Assembly (NCBI RefSeq): GCF_013055795.1
Contig: NZ_JABETO010000015.1
Location: forward strand, 1-64,000
Length of the DNA: 64,000 nucleotides
Origin: Streptomyces sp. I05A-00742
GTDB taxonomy: Bacteria; Actinomycetota; Actinomycetes; Streptomycetales; Streptomycetaceae
Reading direction: 5' to 3'
Of this stretch, positions 43,824-52,618 are shown in pieces; positions within the stretch are counted from its first letter, which is position 1; every line of letters begins with the position of its first letter. The notes beneath the pieces are model-generated. The model worked only from the letters and a program-made list of their open reading frames with translations. It had not been told where the DNA came from and made no database searches. A program made the translations under genes and the position numbers.

Positions 43824-45998
43824 TCAGTCCGTGAAGACCTCTCCCCGCTCCGCCTTCTCCAGCAGCAGCGGCGGCGGCGCGAACCGCTCGCCGTAGGCCG
43901 CCTCCAGCTCGCGCGCGCGGGCCACGAAGCCGGGGAGCCCGCCCTCGTAGCCGTTGATGTACTGGAGGGCGCCGCCGGTCCAGCCGGGGAAGCCGATGCC
44001 GAACAGGGAGCCGATGTTGGCGTCGGCGACCGAGGTGAGGACGTTCTCCTCCAGGCAGCGGACGGTGTCCAGCGCCTCGGCGAAGAGCATCCGCTCCTTG
44101 AGGTCCTCGAAGGGGATGTCGGCGGGGGCGATCTCCCCGCCGAAGTGCTCGGCCAGGCCCGGCCACAGGCCCGTCCGCCTGCCGTCCGCGTAGTCGTAGA
44201 AGCCGGCGCCGCCGCTGCGGCCGGTGCGGCCGAACTCGTCGATCATCCGGTCGATGACGGCGTCGGCGGGGTGCGGGGTCCAGGTGCCGCCGGCCGCCTC
44301 GGCCGCCCGCCGGGCCTCCTCGCGGATCCTGCGCGGCAGGGTGAGCGTCAGCTCGTCCATGAGGGACAGCACCTTCGCGGGGTAGCCGGCCTGGGCGGCG
44401 GCCTGTTCGACGGAGGCGGCGGGGATGCCCTCGCCGATCATGGCGACGCCCTCGCTGATGAAGCGGCCGATGACGCGCGAGGTGAAGAAGCCGCGCGAGT
44501 CGTTGACGACGATGGGCGTCTTGTTGATCTGCCGCACCAGGTCGAACGCGCGGGCAAGGGCCTCGTCACCGGTGCGCTCGCCCTTGATGATCTCGACGAG
44601 CGGCATCTTGTCCACGGGCGAGAAGAAGTGCAGCCCGACGAAGTCGGCCGGCCGCTCGACGCCCTCGGCGAGCAGGGTGATGGGGAGGGTGGAGGTGTTG
44701 GAGCAGAGCAGTGCGTCGGGGGCGACGACGTGCTGGATCTCCTGGAACACCTTGTGCTTGAGCGCCGGGTCCTCGAACACCGCCTCGATGACGGCGTCGC
44801 AGCCGGCCAGGTCGGCCGCCTCGGCGGTCGGGGTGATGCGGGCGAGGAGCTCGTCGCGCTTCTTCTCGGTCGTCCGCCCCTTGGCCAGGGCCTTGGCGAG
44901 CAGACCGGCCGCGTGCTCCTTGCCGTTGCGGGCGTTGTCGAGGGAGACGTCCTTGAGGACGACGTCGATGCCCGCCTTTGCGCAGGCGTAGGCGATGCCC
45001 GCGCCCATCATGCCGGCGCCGAGCACGGCCACCTTGCGGACCGGGCGCGGCTCGGGGCCGGAGGGGCGGCTGCGGCCGGCGTTGACGGCCTGGAGGTCGA
45101 AGAAGAACGCCTGGATCATGTTCTTGGCGGTCTGTCCGGTCGCCAGGTCCACGAAGTAGCGGGACTCGATCGTCTGGGCGGTCTCGAAGTCGACCTGGGC
45201 GCCCTCGACGGCCGCGGCGAGGATGCTGCGCGGGGCCGGGTAGGGCGCGCCCGCCGTCTGCTTGCGCAGCGTCGCGGGGAAGGCGGGGAGGTTGGCGGCG
45301 AGGGACGGGTGGGACGGGGTGCCGCCGGGCATCCGGTAGCCCTCGGTGTCCCAGGGCTGCCGGGACTCGGGGTGGGCGGCGATGAAGTCGCGGGCACGGG
45401 CGAGGAGTTCGTCCGCGCTGTCGACGACCTCGTGGACGAGGCCGGCCTCCAGCGCGCGGCGGGGGCTGTACCGGGTCCCCTGCACCAGGACCTTCAGCAG
45501 GGCGTCGGTGATCCCGAGGAGCCGTACGGTACGGGTGACACCGCCGCCGCCCGGGAGCAGGCCGAGGGTCACCTCGGGCAGGCCGATCTTCGCGCCGGGC
45601 GCGTCCAGCGCGACGCGGTGGTGGCAGGCGAGGGCGATCTCGTACCCCCCGCCGAGCGCCGTGCCGTTGAGGGCCGCGACGACCGGTACGCCCAGGGTCT
45701 CGATGCGGCGCAGGTCGCGCTTGACGGCCTGGGTGGCCTCGAACGCGGTGCCCGCGTCCGCCGGGCGCAGCGCGAGCAGTTCATGGAGGTCGCCGCCGGC
45801 GAAGAAGGTCTTCTTGGCGGAGGTGAAGATCACGCCGCGGACGGACTCCTTCCCGTCCTCCAGGCGGTCGGCCACCGCCTTCAGGGAGGTCTGGAAGTTC
45901 CGGTTCATCGTGTTGGCGGACTGGTCCGGGTCGTCGAGGACGAGGGTGACGACGCCGTCGGCGTCCTGCTCCCAGCGGATGGTCTCGGTGGTGCTCAT
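43824..45998 (-). CDS. 3-hydroxyacyl-CoA dehydrogenase/enoyl-CoA hydratase fusion (FadB/FadJ type)
   Basis: 724-aa bifunctional beta-oxidation enzyme. The N-terminal crotonase domain has FFAGGDLHELL and ALNGTALGGGYEIALACHHRVA. The NAD-binding domain starts with VAVLGAGMMGAGIAYACAKAG near residue 335, and the catalytic His is in GLHFFSPVDKMPLVEII. It hydrates enoyl-CoA and oxidises the 3-hydroxyacyl-CoA. It is the last gene of the operon after the thiolase. AGGAG lies 9 nt before the ATG. Confidence 0.95.
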   Translation of the reverse strand: MSTTETIRWEQDADGVVTLVLDDPDQSANTMNRNFQTSLKAVADRLEDGKESVRGVIFTSAKKTFFAGGDLHELLALRPADAGTAFEATQAVKRDLRRIETLGVPVVAALNGTALGGGYEIALACHHRVALDAPGAKIGLPEVTLGLLPGGGGVTRTVRLLGITDALLKVLVQGTRYSPRRALEAGLVHEVVDSADELLARARDFIAAHPESRQPWDTEGYRMPGGTPSHPSLAANLPAFPATLRKQTAGAPYPAPRSILAAAVEGAQVDFETAQTIESRYFVDLATGQTAKNMIQAFFFDLQAVNAGRSRPSGPEPRPVRKVAVLGAGMMGAGIAYACAKAGIDVVLKDVSLDNARNGKEHAAGLLAKALAKGRTTEKKRDELLARITPTAEAADLAGCDAVIEAVFEDPALKHKVFQEIQHVVAPDALLCSNTSTLPITLLAEGVERPADFVGLHFFSPVDKMPLVEIIKGERTGDEALARAFDLVRQINKTPIVVNDSRGFFTSRVIGRFISEGVAMIGEGIPAASVEQAAAQAGYPAKVLSLMDELTLTLPRRIREEARRAAEAAGGTWTPHPADAVIDRMIDEFGRTGRSGGAGFYDYADGRRTGLWPGLAEHFGGEIAPADIPFEDLKERMLFAEALDTVRCLEENVLTSVADANIGSLFGIGFPGWTGGALQYINGYEGGLPGFVARARELEAAYGERFAPPPLLLEKAERGEVFTD

Positions 45999-46048
45999 GG
46001 TCGTGGTCTCCTGGGGTCCGGGGTGAGGTGAACGGGCGCGGCCGGAGG

Positions 46049-47263
46049 TCAGACGCGTTCGACGACGGTGGCGACGCCCATGCCGCCGCCCACGCACAGG
46101 GTGACCAGGCCGTAGCGCTTGTCCTGCCGTTCCAGTTCGTCGATGACGGTGCCCAGGAGCATCGCCCCGGTGGCGCCGAGCGGGTGGCCGAGGGCGATGG
46201 CGCCGCCGTTGACGTTGATCTTCTCCAGGCCGATGCCCATGTCGTCGGCGAAGCGCAGCACGACCGCGGCGAACGCCTCGTTCATCTCGACGAGGTCGAT
46301 GTCGTCGACGGTCAGCCCGGCCTTGGCGAGAGCCTTGCGGCAGGCGGGGGCCGGGCCGGTGAGCATGATGGTCGGCTCGGAGCCGGAGACGGCGGCGGAG
46401 ACGATCCGGGCGCGCGGCGCGAGGCCGTAGCGCTCGCCCACCTCCCGGTTGCCGATGGCGACGAGGGCGGCGCCGTCGACGATGCCGGAGGAGTTGCCGG
46501 CGTGGTGGACGTGGTCGATCTTCTCCACCCAGTGGTACTTCTGGAGCGCCACGGCGTCGAAGCCGGCGGCCTCGCCGAGGGCGGCGAAGGACGGCTTGAG
46601 CTTCGCCAGGGTCTCGGGGGTGGTGCCGGGGCGGATGTGCTCGTCGCGGTCGAGGACGACCAGGCCGGCGCGGTCGCGCACGGGGACGACGGAGCGGTCG
46701 AAGCGGCCCTCCTTCCAGGCCGTGGCGGCGTTCTCCTGGGAGCGGGAGGCGAAGGCGTCGACGTCGTGGCGGGTGTAGCCGCCGAGGGTGGCGATGAGGT
46801 CGGCGCTGACGCCCTGGGGGACGAAGCCGGTGGCGAAGTTGGTCATGGGGTCGCCGAACCAGGCGCCGCCGTCGGAGGCCATGGGCACCCGGGACATCGA
46901 CTCGACGCCGCCGGCCAGGACCAGATCCTCCCAGCCGGAACGGACCTTGGCGGCGGCCATGTTGACGGCTTCGAGCCCGGAGGCACAGAAGCGGTTCTCC
47001 TGGACGCCGGCGACGGTGTCGGGCAGCCCGGCGGCCACGGCGGCGATCCTGGCGATGTCGGAGCCCTGCTCGCCGACGGGGCTGACCACGCCGAGGACGA
47101 TGTCGTCCACGGCGGCCGGGTCGAGGCCGGGGAACCGGCGCCGCAGTTCGTGGATGAGCCCGACGACGAGGTCGACGGGCTTGGTGCCGTGCAGGGAGCC
47201 GTTCGCCTTGCCGCGGCCCCGGGGGGTACGGATGGCGTCGTAGACGTACGCTTCGGTGCTCAA
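46049..47263 (-). CDS. Acetyl-CoA C-acyltransferase (thiolase)
   Basis: 404-aa thiolase that cleaves 3-ketoacyl-CoA. The acyl-binding Cys is in ENRFCASGLEA, the catalytic His in GGAIALGHPLGATGA and the second Cys in LCVGGGMG. No ATG or GTG fits the N-terminus; a TTG at 47263 (STEAYVYDAIRTPRG) follows AGGAAGG at correct spacing and is taken as the start. It partners the downstream FadB-type protein as a beta-oxidation complex. Confidence 0.95.
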   Translation of the reverse strand: MSTEAYVYDAIRTPRGRGKANGSLHGTKPVDLVVGLIHELRRRFPGLDPAAVDDIVLGVVSPVGEQGSDIARIAAVAAGLPDTVAGVQENRFCASGLEAVNMAAAKVRSGWEDLVLAGGVESMSRVPMASDGGAWFGDPMTNFATGFVPQGVSADLIATLGGYTRHDVDAFASRSQENAATAWKEGRFDRSVVPVRDRAGLVVLDRDEHIRPGTTPETLAKLKPSFAALGEAAGFDAVALQKYHWVEKIDHVHHAGNSSGIVDGAALVAIGNREVGERYGLAPRARIVSAAVSGSEPTIMLTGPAPACRKALAKAGLTVDDIDLVEMNEAFAAVVLRFADDMGIGLEKINVNGGAIALGHPLGATGAMLLGTVIDELERQDKRYGLVTLCVGGGMGVATVVERV

Positions 47264-47310
47264 GGTCAGCAGCCTTCCTGGTGCGGGGAGGGGGTGGGGG
47301 GCCGTCGGGC

Positions 47311-48453
47311 TCAGGCCAGCAGGGAACGGCCGATGATCTCCTTCATGATCTCGGTCGTGCCGCCGTAGATCGTCTGGATCCGGCCGTCGGTGAAGGCCCG
47401 GGCGACCGGGTACTCGGCCATATAGCCGTAGCCGCCGTGGAGTTGCAGACAGCGGTCGGCGACGCGCTTCTGGAGTTCCGTCGCCCACCACTTGGCCATC
47501 GAGGCGTGCACGGTGTCCAGTCCGCCCTCGCCGTGGTCGACGACGCAGCGGTCGACGAAGGTGCGGGTGACGGCGCACTCGGTGGCCATCTCGGCGATCT
47601 CGAACCGGATGTGCTGGAAGCGGCCGAGCGACCTGCCGAACGCCTCGCGCTCCTTGACGTACCGCGTGGTGATCTCCAGCAGGTGCTCGGCCGCGGCGAT
47701 CGCGGAGACGGCGATCTGGAGCCGTTCCTGCGGGAGGTTGGTCATCAGATGGCCGAACGCGCCGTGCAGTTCGCCGAGCAGGTTCTCCTTGGGGACGCGG
47801 ACGTCGGTGAAGAACAGCTCGGCCGTGTCCTGGGACTTCTGCCCGATCTTGTCGAGGTTCCGGCCGCGTTCGAACCCCTCCATTCCCCGTTCGACGACGA
47901 GCAGGCTGAGCCCCCTGGCCCCGCCCTCGGGGGTGGTCCTGGCCACGACGACCACCAGGTCGGCGAGGATCCCGTTGGAGATGAACGTCTTGGAGCCGTT
48001 GAGCAGCCAGTGGTCGCCCTTGTCGACGGCGGCCGTCCGGATGCCCTGGAGGTCGGAGCCCGCACCCGGTTCGGTCATGGCGACGGCGGTGACGGTCTCG
48101 CCGCTGCAGAAACCGGGCAGCCAGCGCCGCTTCTGCTCCTCGGTGCCGAGCGTGGTGAGGTACGGGCCGATGATGTCGTTGTGCAGCCCCGCCGCGAACC
48201 CGGCGACGCCGGCCCGGACGAACTCCTCGGCGAGCACGACGCCGAAGCGGAAGTCCTCCGTGCCCCCGCCGCCGTACTCCTCGGGCACGGCGAGTCCGAG
48301 CAGCCCCTGCCGCCCGGCCGCCCGCCAGACCTCGCGGGGGACGATGCCGTCCTTCTCCCACTGCTCGTAGTGGGGCGTGACCTCGCGCTCCAGGAAGGTC
48401 CGCACGGTGGCGCGGAAGGCTTCGTGCCGGTCGTCGAAGAGGTGGCGCTTCAT
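47311..48453 (-). CDS. Acyl-CoA dehydrogenase
   Basis: 380-aa FAD enzyme that introduces the alpha-beta double bond of acyl-CoA. Signatures are VAMTEPGAGSDLQGIRT and LQLHGGYGYMAEYPVARAFTD; the catalytic-Glu region is IYGGTTEIMKEIIGR. Its ATG overlaps the stop of the upstream CoA-transferase gene (ATGA), so it is coupled. Confidence 0.95.
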   Translation of the reverse strand: MKRHLFDDRHEAFRATVRTFLEREVTPHYEQWEKDGIVPREVWRAAGRQGLLGLAVPEEYGGGGTEDFRFGVVLAEEFVRAGVAGFAAGLHNDIIGPYLTTLGTEEQKRRWLPGFCSGETVTAVAMTEPGAGSDLQGIRTAAVDKGDHWLLNGSKTFISNGILADLVVVVARTTPEGGARGLSLLVVERGMEGFERGRNLDKIGQKSQDTAELFFTDVRVPKENLLGELHGAFGHLMTNLPQERLQIAVSAIAAAEHLLEITTRYVKEREAFGRSLGRFQHIRFEIAEMATECAVTRTFVDRCVVDHGEGGLDTVHASMAKWWATELQKRVADRCLQLHGGYGYMAEYPVARAFTDGRIQTIYGGTTEIMKEIIGRSLLA

Positions 48454-49613
48454 GGCCGCGTGCCCTTCTGTTCATGACGTTCGGGATGTTCGGGGTGTTC
48501 CGGGCGAGGGACACCCCAGTCGCGGGCGACCTCTTCGGTGTGGGCGCCGGGCACCGCGGGCGGGCGGCGGAGGGAACCGGGGGTGGCGGAGAAGCGGGGC
48601 GCGGGGGCGGGCTGGGTGATGCCCCAGTCGTCGGCGAAGGTGCCGCGCGCGGCGAGATGCGGATGGCCGGGCGCCTCGGTCAACGAGAGCACCGGCGACA
48701 CACAGGCGTCCGTACCCTCGAACACCTCCCTCCACTCGGCCCGGGTGCGCTGCCGGAACCGGTCGGCGATCAGCTCCCGCAGCCGGTCCCACCCCGCCGG
48801 GTCGTCCCGTCCGGCGTCCGCCTCCGGGATGCCGAGCAGGCGGACGAACTCGGCGTAGAAGCGCGGTTCGAGCGCCCCGACGGCCATATGTCCGCCGTCC
48901 GAGGTCGCGTAGACGCCGTAGAAAGGCGCCCCGCCGTCCAGCAGATTGCCACCGCGCCGGTCCTGCCAGACGCCCGCGGCCAGCATGCCGTGGATCATCG
49001 CGGTCAGATGCGCGGTGCCGTCCACGATGGCCGCGTCCACGACCTGGCCGGTTCCCGTGGCACGGGCGTGCTGGAGCGCGGCCAGCACACCGATCACCAG
49101 ATAGAGGGACCCGCCCGCGTAGTCACCCAGGAGATTGGCGGGCGGATACGGCGGCCCGTCGGCCGCCCCGGCCAGGCCCAGCGCCCCCGTGAGCGCGATG
49201 TACCCGATGTCGTGCCCCGCGGCCGGCGCCAGCGGCCCGTCCTGGCCCCAACCGGTCATCCGCCCGTACACCAGCCGGGGGTTGCGGCCCAGACAGGGCC
49301 CCGGCCCGACCCCCAGCCGCTCGGCCACCCCGGGCCGGTACCCCTCCAGCAGCACATCGGCCCGCTCGACGAGATCGAGGACGGTCTCCGCTCCCCCGTC
49401 CGCCTTGAGATCGACGCGGACGGAGCGCTTGTTGCGGTTGGTGACGTCATGGCGCGGATCGATGTACAGGCCCGGCCCCCCGGGCCGGTCGACGCGCACC
49501 ACGTCCGCACCGAGATCCGCGAGGAGCATCGCCGCGAACGGGCCGGGCCCGATCCCCGCGAGCTCGACGACACGCACGCCGGTGAGCGGGCCGCCGCTCG
49601 CCGCATCAGCCAT
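48450..49613 (-). CDS. CaiB/BaiF family CoA-transferase (alpha-methylacyl-CoA racemase-like)
   Basis: 387-aa family III CoA-transferase. The N-terminal VRVVELAGIGPGPFAAMLLADLGADVVRVDRPGG is typical of alpha-methylacyl-CoA racemases, and the active-site Asp is in NLLGDYAGGSLYLV. As first gene of the operon it suggests use of branched acyl-CoAs. The C-terminus is a His/Pro/Glu-rich tail (PEHPEHPERHEQ). GGGAGC precedes the ATG at 49613. Confidence 0.92.
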   Translation of the reverse strand: MADAASGGPLTGVRVVELAGIGPGPFAAMLLADLGADVVRVDRPGGPGLYIDPRHDVTNRNKRSVRVDLKADGGAETVLDLVERADVLLEGYRPGVAERLGVGPGPCLGRNPRLVYGRMTGWGQDGPLAPAAGHDIGYIALTGALGLAGAADGPPYPPANLLGDYAGGSLYLVIGVLAALQHARATGTGQVVDAAIVDGTAHLTAMIHGMLAAGVWQDRRGGNLLDGGAPFYGVYATSDGGHMAVGALEPRFYAEFVRLLGIPEADAGRDDPAGWDRLRELIADRFRQRTRAEWREVFEGTDACVSPVLSLTEAPGHPHLAARGTFADDWGITQPAPAPRFSATPGSLRRPPAVPGAHTEEVARDWGVPRPEHPEHPERHEQKGTRP

Positions 49614-49673
49614 CCGGACCGCTCCCTGTGACCGTCACCTCTATGACAAGACCGCTGTAACACCCGCGATGTT

Positions 49674-49687
49674 AAGAACGTGTTCCA
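49674..49687. promoter_or_regulatory. AACnnGTT-type operator candidate upstream of the acyl-CoA operon
   Basis: AAGAACGTGTTCCA, 60 nt upstream of the operon's first ATG. It is close to the TAGAACNNGTTCTA-type palindromes bound by KstR-like TetR repressors of lipid degradation. No such regulator gene is in the window. Confidence 0.4.
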
Positions 49688-49748
49688 TTTTCCACAAGCC
49701 CCGTCGGAACGACGGAACTTGACAGCGGGCCCGCGCCCAGTCCGGCGG

Positions 49749-50117
49749 TCAGCCGTCGAGCTCCGCGACGAGGCGCCTGGGCGCGACGGTGCGGTAGCTC
49801 TCCTCCACCCAGTCGCAGAACAGCTCCACGGGCGTCCCCCCACCCCCGAGCGGCACCGAGACCCAGCCGGCCCGCCCCAGCCCGTACCCGGTGGGGGCGG
49901 CGCCGGGGACGGCGAGGGCATGGCCGTGCGCCTCCTCGTTCCGCAGTTTGACGCTGATGCCGGGCGCCTCGGCGTCCTCGTCGCCCAGGAACACGAAGAT
50001 CTTCTTGTTGACCTTGACGACGGCGCTCCCACCCCAGGGGAACTCCTCGACGGCGCCGGGGAGGGAGAGGGCGAACGCACGGATCCTGGCCCGGGTGCTG
50101 GGCGGCGCGGACGGCAT
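49749..50117 (-). CDS. MmcQ/YjbR-family protein
   Basis: 122-aa protein with the YjbR (CyaY-like, DNA-binding fold) signature: LSLPGAVEEFPWGGSAVVKVNKKIFVFL near the N-terminus and GWVSVPL later. Function is unknown for the family. It is a single gene with the start at ATG 50117. Confidence 0.88.
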   Translation of the reverse strand: MPSAPPSTRARIRAFALSLPGAVEEFPWGGSAVVKVNKKIFVFLGDEDAEAPGISVKLRNEEAHGHALAVPGAAPTGYGLGRAGWVSVPLGGGGTPVELFCDWVEESYRTVAPRRLVAELDG

Positions 50118-50193
50118 GGGGGCTCCGGGGGTCGGGGCGAGTGATCGTTACGCGTCCACGCTAGAGGGTGCCGGCCTCACGACCCTCCCGGAC

Positions 50194-51117
50194 TCACAGC
50201 AAGCCGCCCTCCTTCAGATGCCGTTCCACCACCCGCACCGCCCCCTCGGACAGCGGCCGCAGCGGAGCCGCCGTGGCCGGGCAGTCGATGACGCCCAGCA
50301 GGCGCAGCGCCGCCTTGAAGCCGCCCAGGGCGGCGGCCGTTCCGCTCATCGTCGCCGGGTCGGCCGCCTCGACCAGGGCGAAGAGGGCGGCGAGCCGGTC
50401 CTGCTCGGCGGCGGCCTCGGTCCAGCGGCCGGCGCGGGCGTGGTCGTACAGCCGGGCGTAGCCGGCGGGGTCGACGTTGCCGAGGCCCGCGACGACGCCG
50501 TCCGCGCCCATCAGCAGGGCGGCGTCGACGGTCAGTTCGGAGCCGGTGAGGACGGAGAAGGTGGCGTCGAGGCCGCGGTGGCGGAGGGTCACGAGGAGGC
50601 GGCGGAGGGCGTTGAGGTCGCCGCTGCTGTCCTTGACGCCGATGAGGGTGCGGTCCTCGGCGAGCTCCAGGAGCACGGCCGGCGGGAGCTTGGTGTGGAC
50701 GCAGGGCGGGATGTCGTAGGCGAGGAGCGGCAGGCCGGCTCCGTCGCGGACGCGGCGGAAATGGTCGGCGGTCTCGGCGGGGTGGGTGCCCGTGTAGAAC
50801 GGCGCGGTGGCGACGAGGGCGTCGACGCCCAGGGCGGCGGCCTCCCGCGCGTGGCCGAGGACGCGCGGGGTGGTCATGTCGATGACGCCGGCGAGGACCG
50901 GGACGCGCCCGTCGGCCGCCTCGACCGCGGTCCGCAGCACCGTGCGGCGCTGGTCGTCGGTGAGGAAGGCGGCCTCGCCGCTGGTGCCGAGGGCGAAGAG
51001 GGCCGAGGCGCCGCCCGCGAGGAGGTGTTCGACGAGGCGGCGCAGGGAGGCGGTGTCGACGGCGCCGTCGGGGGTGAGCGGGGTGCAGAGGGGCGGGATG
51101 AAGCCGGTGAGTCGCAC
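50194..51117 (-). CDS. Dihydrodipicolinate synthase/N-acetylneuraminate lyase-family aldolase
   Basis: 307-aa class I aldolase barrel. Schiff-base Lys is in LIGVKDSSGD and the Tyr in LAYDIPPCVHTK; the GTSGEAAFL segment matches the pyruvate-binding GTTGE motif with Ser for Thr. Substrate is not clear: the genome context has no lysine or sialic acid genes, so it is probably a catabolic family member rather than DapA. GTG start at 51117 follows GGAGG. Confidence 0.9.
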   Translation of the reverse strand: MRLTGFIPPLCTPLTPDGAVDTASLRRLVEHLLAGGASALFALGTSGEAAFLTDDQRRTVLRTAVEAADGRVPVLAGVIDMTTPRVLGHAREAAALGVDALVATAPFYTGTHPAETADHFRRVRDGAGLPLLAYDIPPCVHTKLPPAVLLELAEDRTLIGVKDSSGDLNALRRLLVTLRHRGLDATFSVLTGSELTVDAALLMGADGVVAGLGNVDPAGYARLYDHARAGRWTEAAAEQDRLAALFALVEAADPATMSGTAAALGGFKAALRLLGVIDCPATAAPLRPLSEGAVRVVERHLKEGGLL

Positions 51118-51161
51118 GGGGTCCTCCGGGGCGGGCGGACGGCTGGTGCGTCGTCCCTACC

Positions 51162-51237
51162 CATCGGTCGTCCGTGCTCATCCGCCGTCCTTGCTCATCC
51201 GTCGTCCTTGCTATCCGCCGTCGATGCTCATTCGTCG
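51162..51237. repeat. 17-bp tandem repeat between nfi and the aldolase gene
   Basis: Four units of about 17 bp plus a partial fifth, consensus CATCCGYCGTCCTTGCT (51162-51178, 51179-51195, 51196-51212, 51213-51228 with one base missing, 51229-51237). The last unit runs into the 3' end of nfi. The translation of neither neighbour needs it. Confidence 0.85.
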
Positions 51238-51935
51238 GCCGCGACCGCCTCCCGCAGCGCCGTCCGGCACAGCGCGTCCGCCGCCCGCGTGGTCTCGGGG
51301 AGGCGGAACCGGGGGGACAGGTCCAGCACATGGGCGCAGGCGCGGTCCAGGCTCACCCGGTGGCCGACGGAGACGTACACCGGCTTGACGCCCTCCCGGG
51401 TGCGCAGCGCCCGGCCCACCTCCTCGTCACCGTCGAGCAGGGACGCCGCGTCGCCGCGGGCGGGTCCCGGTGGCGCGTGGCGGAAGGTGAACGGGTTCTT
51501 CGCGACCCCGATCGTGGGCAGCCCGGTCAGCACGCCCAGGTGCGCGGCCAGGCCGAAGCGGCGCGGGTGGGCGAGCCCGTAGCCGTCGCAGACGACCAGG
51601 TCCGGGGCGGCGGGCAGGCGGCCGAGCGCGGCGAGGACCGTCGGGATCTCGCGGAAGGCGAGCAGCCCGGGGACGTAAGGGAAGGCCACCCGGCCGACGG
51701 CCGTGGCCTCCGCCACGACGCGGAGGGTGCGGGCGTCGAGGGCGACGGCCGCCGCGGCGACGAGGTCCCGCTCGTCGTCGTACGCGACGTCGACGCCCAC
51801 GGCGGTCAGGGCGGCGCCGGGTGCGGGGCCGGGCTCGTGGAGGACCACGCGCTCGCGGAGCGCGTTCTGGACGGCGAGCGCCTGCTCCTCGGTGGTGGGC
51901 CAGTCGGGGGGCAGTTCATCGGACGTGTGGTTCAT
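51228..51935 (-). CDS. nfi: Endonuclease V
   Basis: 235-aa DNA repair nuclease that cleaves near deaminated bases, especially inosine. The diagnostic segment PYVPGLLAFREIP is present, with the metal Asp in GVDVAYDD and VVCDGYGLAHPRRFGLAAHLG. The ATG at 51935 has no clear ribosome-binding site. It is divergent from the YciI gene. Confidence 0.95.
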   Translation of the reverse strand: MNHTSDELPPDWPTTEEQALAVQNALRERVVLHEPGPAPGAALTAVGVDVAYDDERDLVAAAAVALDARTLRVVAEATAVGRVAFPYVPGLLAFREIPTVLAALGRLPAAPDLVVCDGYGLAHPRRFGLAAHLGVLTGLPTIGVAKNPFTFRHAPPGPARGDAASLLDGDEEVGRALRTREGVKPVYVSVGHRVSLDRACAHVLDLSPRFRLPETTRAADALCRTALREAVAADE

Positions 51936-51970
51936 GGCGAGGACACGGTACGGGACGGACCCCCGGCACG

Positions 51971-51976
51971 TAGCCT
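51971..51976 (+). promoter_or_regulatory. Candidate -10 box for leaderless YciI-like gene
   Basis: TAGCCT ends 6 nt before the ATG at 51983 and no ribosome-binding site is present. Confidence 0.45.
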
Positions 51977-51982
51977 GTGATC

Positions 51983-52285
51983 ATGTTCGTACTGGAGCTG
52001 ACCTACATCGCGCCGATCGACCGCGTGGAAGCCGCGCACGCCGAGCACCTCGCCTGGCTGGACGCGCACTACGCCTCCGGGGTCTTTCTCGCCTCCGGGC
52101 GCAAGGTGCCGCGGGACGGCGGGGTCATCCTCGCGGTCGGTGACGACCGGGCGAAGATCGAGGAGATCACGCGGAGCGATCCGTTCATGGTGGCGGGCGT
52201 GTGCGAGTACTCCGTCACCGAGTTCGTCCCCACCAAGACGGCGCCGGCCCTGGAGGCGTACCGGGAGCAGCGGCCGCCGGCCTGA
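51983..52285 (+). CDS. YciI-like protein
   Basis: 100-aa ferredoxin-fold protein of the YciI family. Features are MFVLELTYIAPIDRV, HLAWLDAHYASGVFLASG and the DPF segment (RSDPFMVAGV). Family members include lyases and dehalogenase-like enzymes of unknown substrate. It is a single gene. Confidence 0.9.
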   Translation: MFVLELTYIAPIDRVEAAHAEHLAWLDAHYASGVFLASGRKVPRDGGVILAVGDDRAKIEEITRSDPFMVAGVCEYSVTEFVPTKTAPALEAYREQRPPA

Positions 52286-52618
52286 GCCGCCGGACCGCCG
52301 GGCCGTCCGCTCCCCGAACGGGCGGCCCGTTTCCGGGAGTTGTCCGCGCGGACGGCCCGTGCGGCGTATCCTTGTGGTGACTGTTACGGCTGCGACATCA
52401 GTGGCGTCAGACAACGGACGACCGTTACGCGTAGACCCTCACACATGGCGGAAGTGCTTTGGTTCGTAGGCATAGAAGCGAAATGCTCTGTTCATTCAAG
52501 GGCCGTGACGCATCTCACGCTCGAATCCAGCACTGAGCCCCACGATCCACCGTCTCACCCTGCGGAGTGCCACGGACCCCACCATCGGGAAGACCAACCA
52601 ACCGCAAGGGAGAAGGCG
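52286..52618. other. Leader/promoter region of the SsgA-like gene
   Basis: 333 bp without a supported gene. An 11-bp inverted repeat GGGCCGTCCGC (52300-52310) with GCGGACGGCCC (52348-52358) may terminate the YciI gene; the second arm overlaps the palindrome GTCCGCGCGGAC (52342-52353). The remaining 52370-52610 is notably AT-richer than its surroundings and probably holds the sporulation-gene promoter; TATCCT near 52367 is a possible -10 without a good -35. Confidence 0.5.

Noticed and set aside
52340..52618. In-frame extension upstream of the SsgA-like gene
   Set aside because: No similarity to SsgA-like proteins, non-coding base composition, and the TTG at 52619 has a strong ribosome-binding site and gives the usual length.
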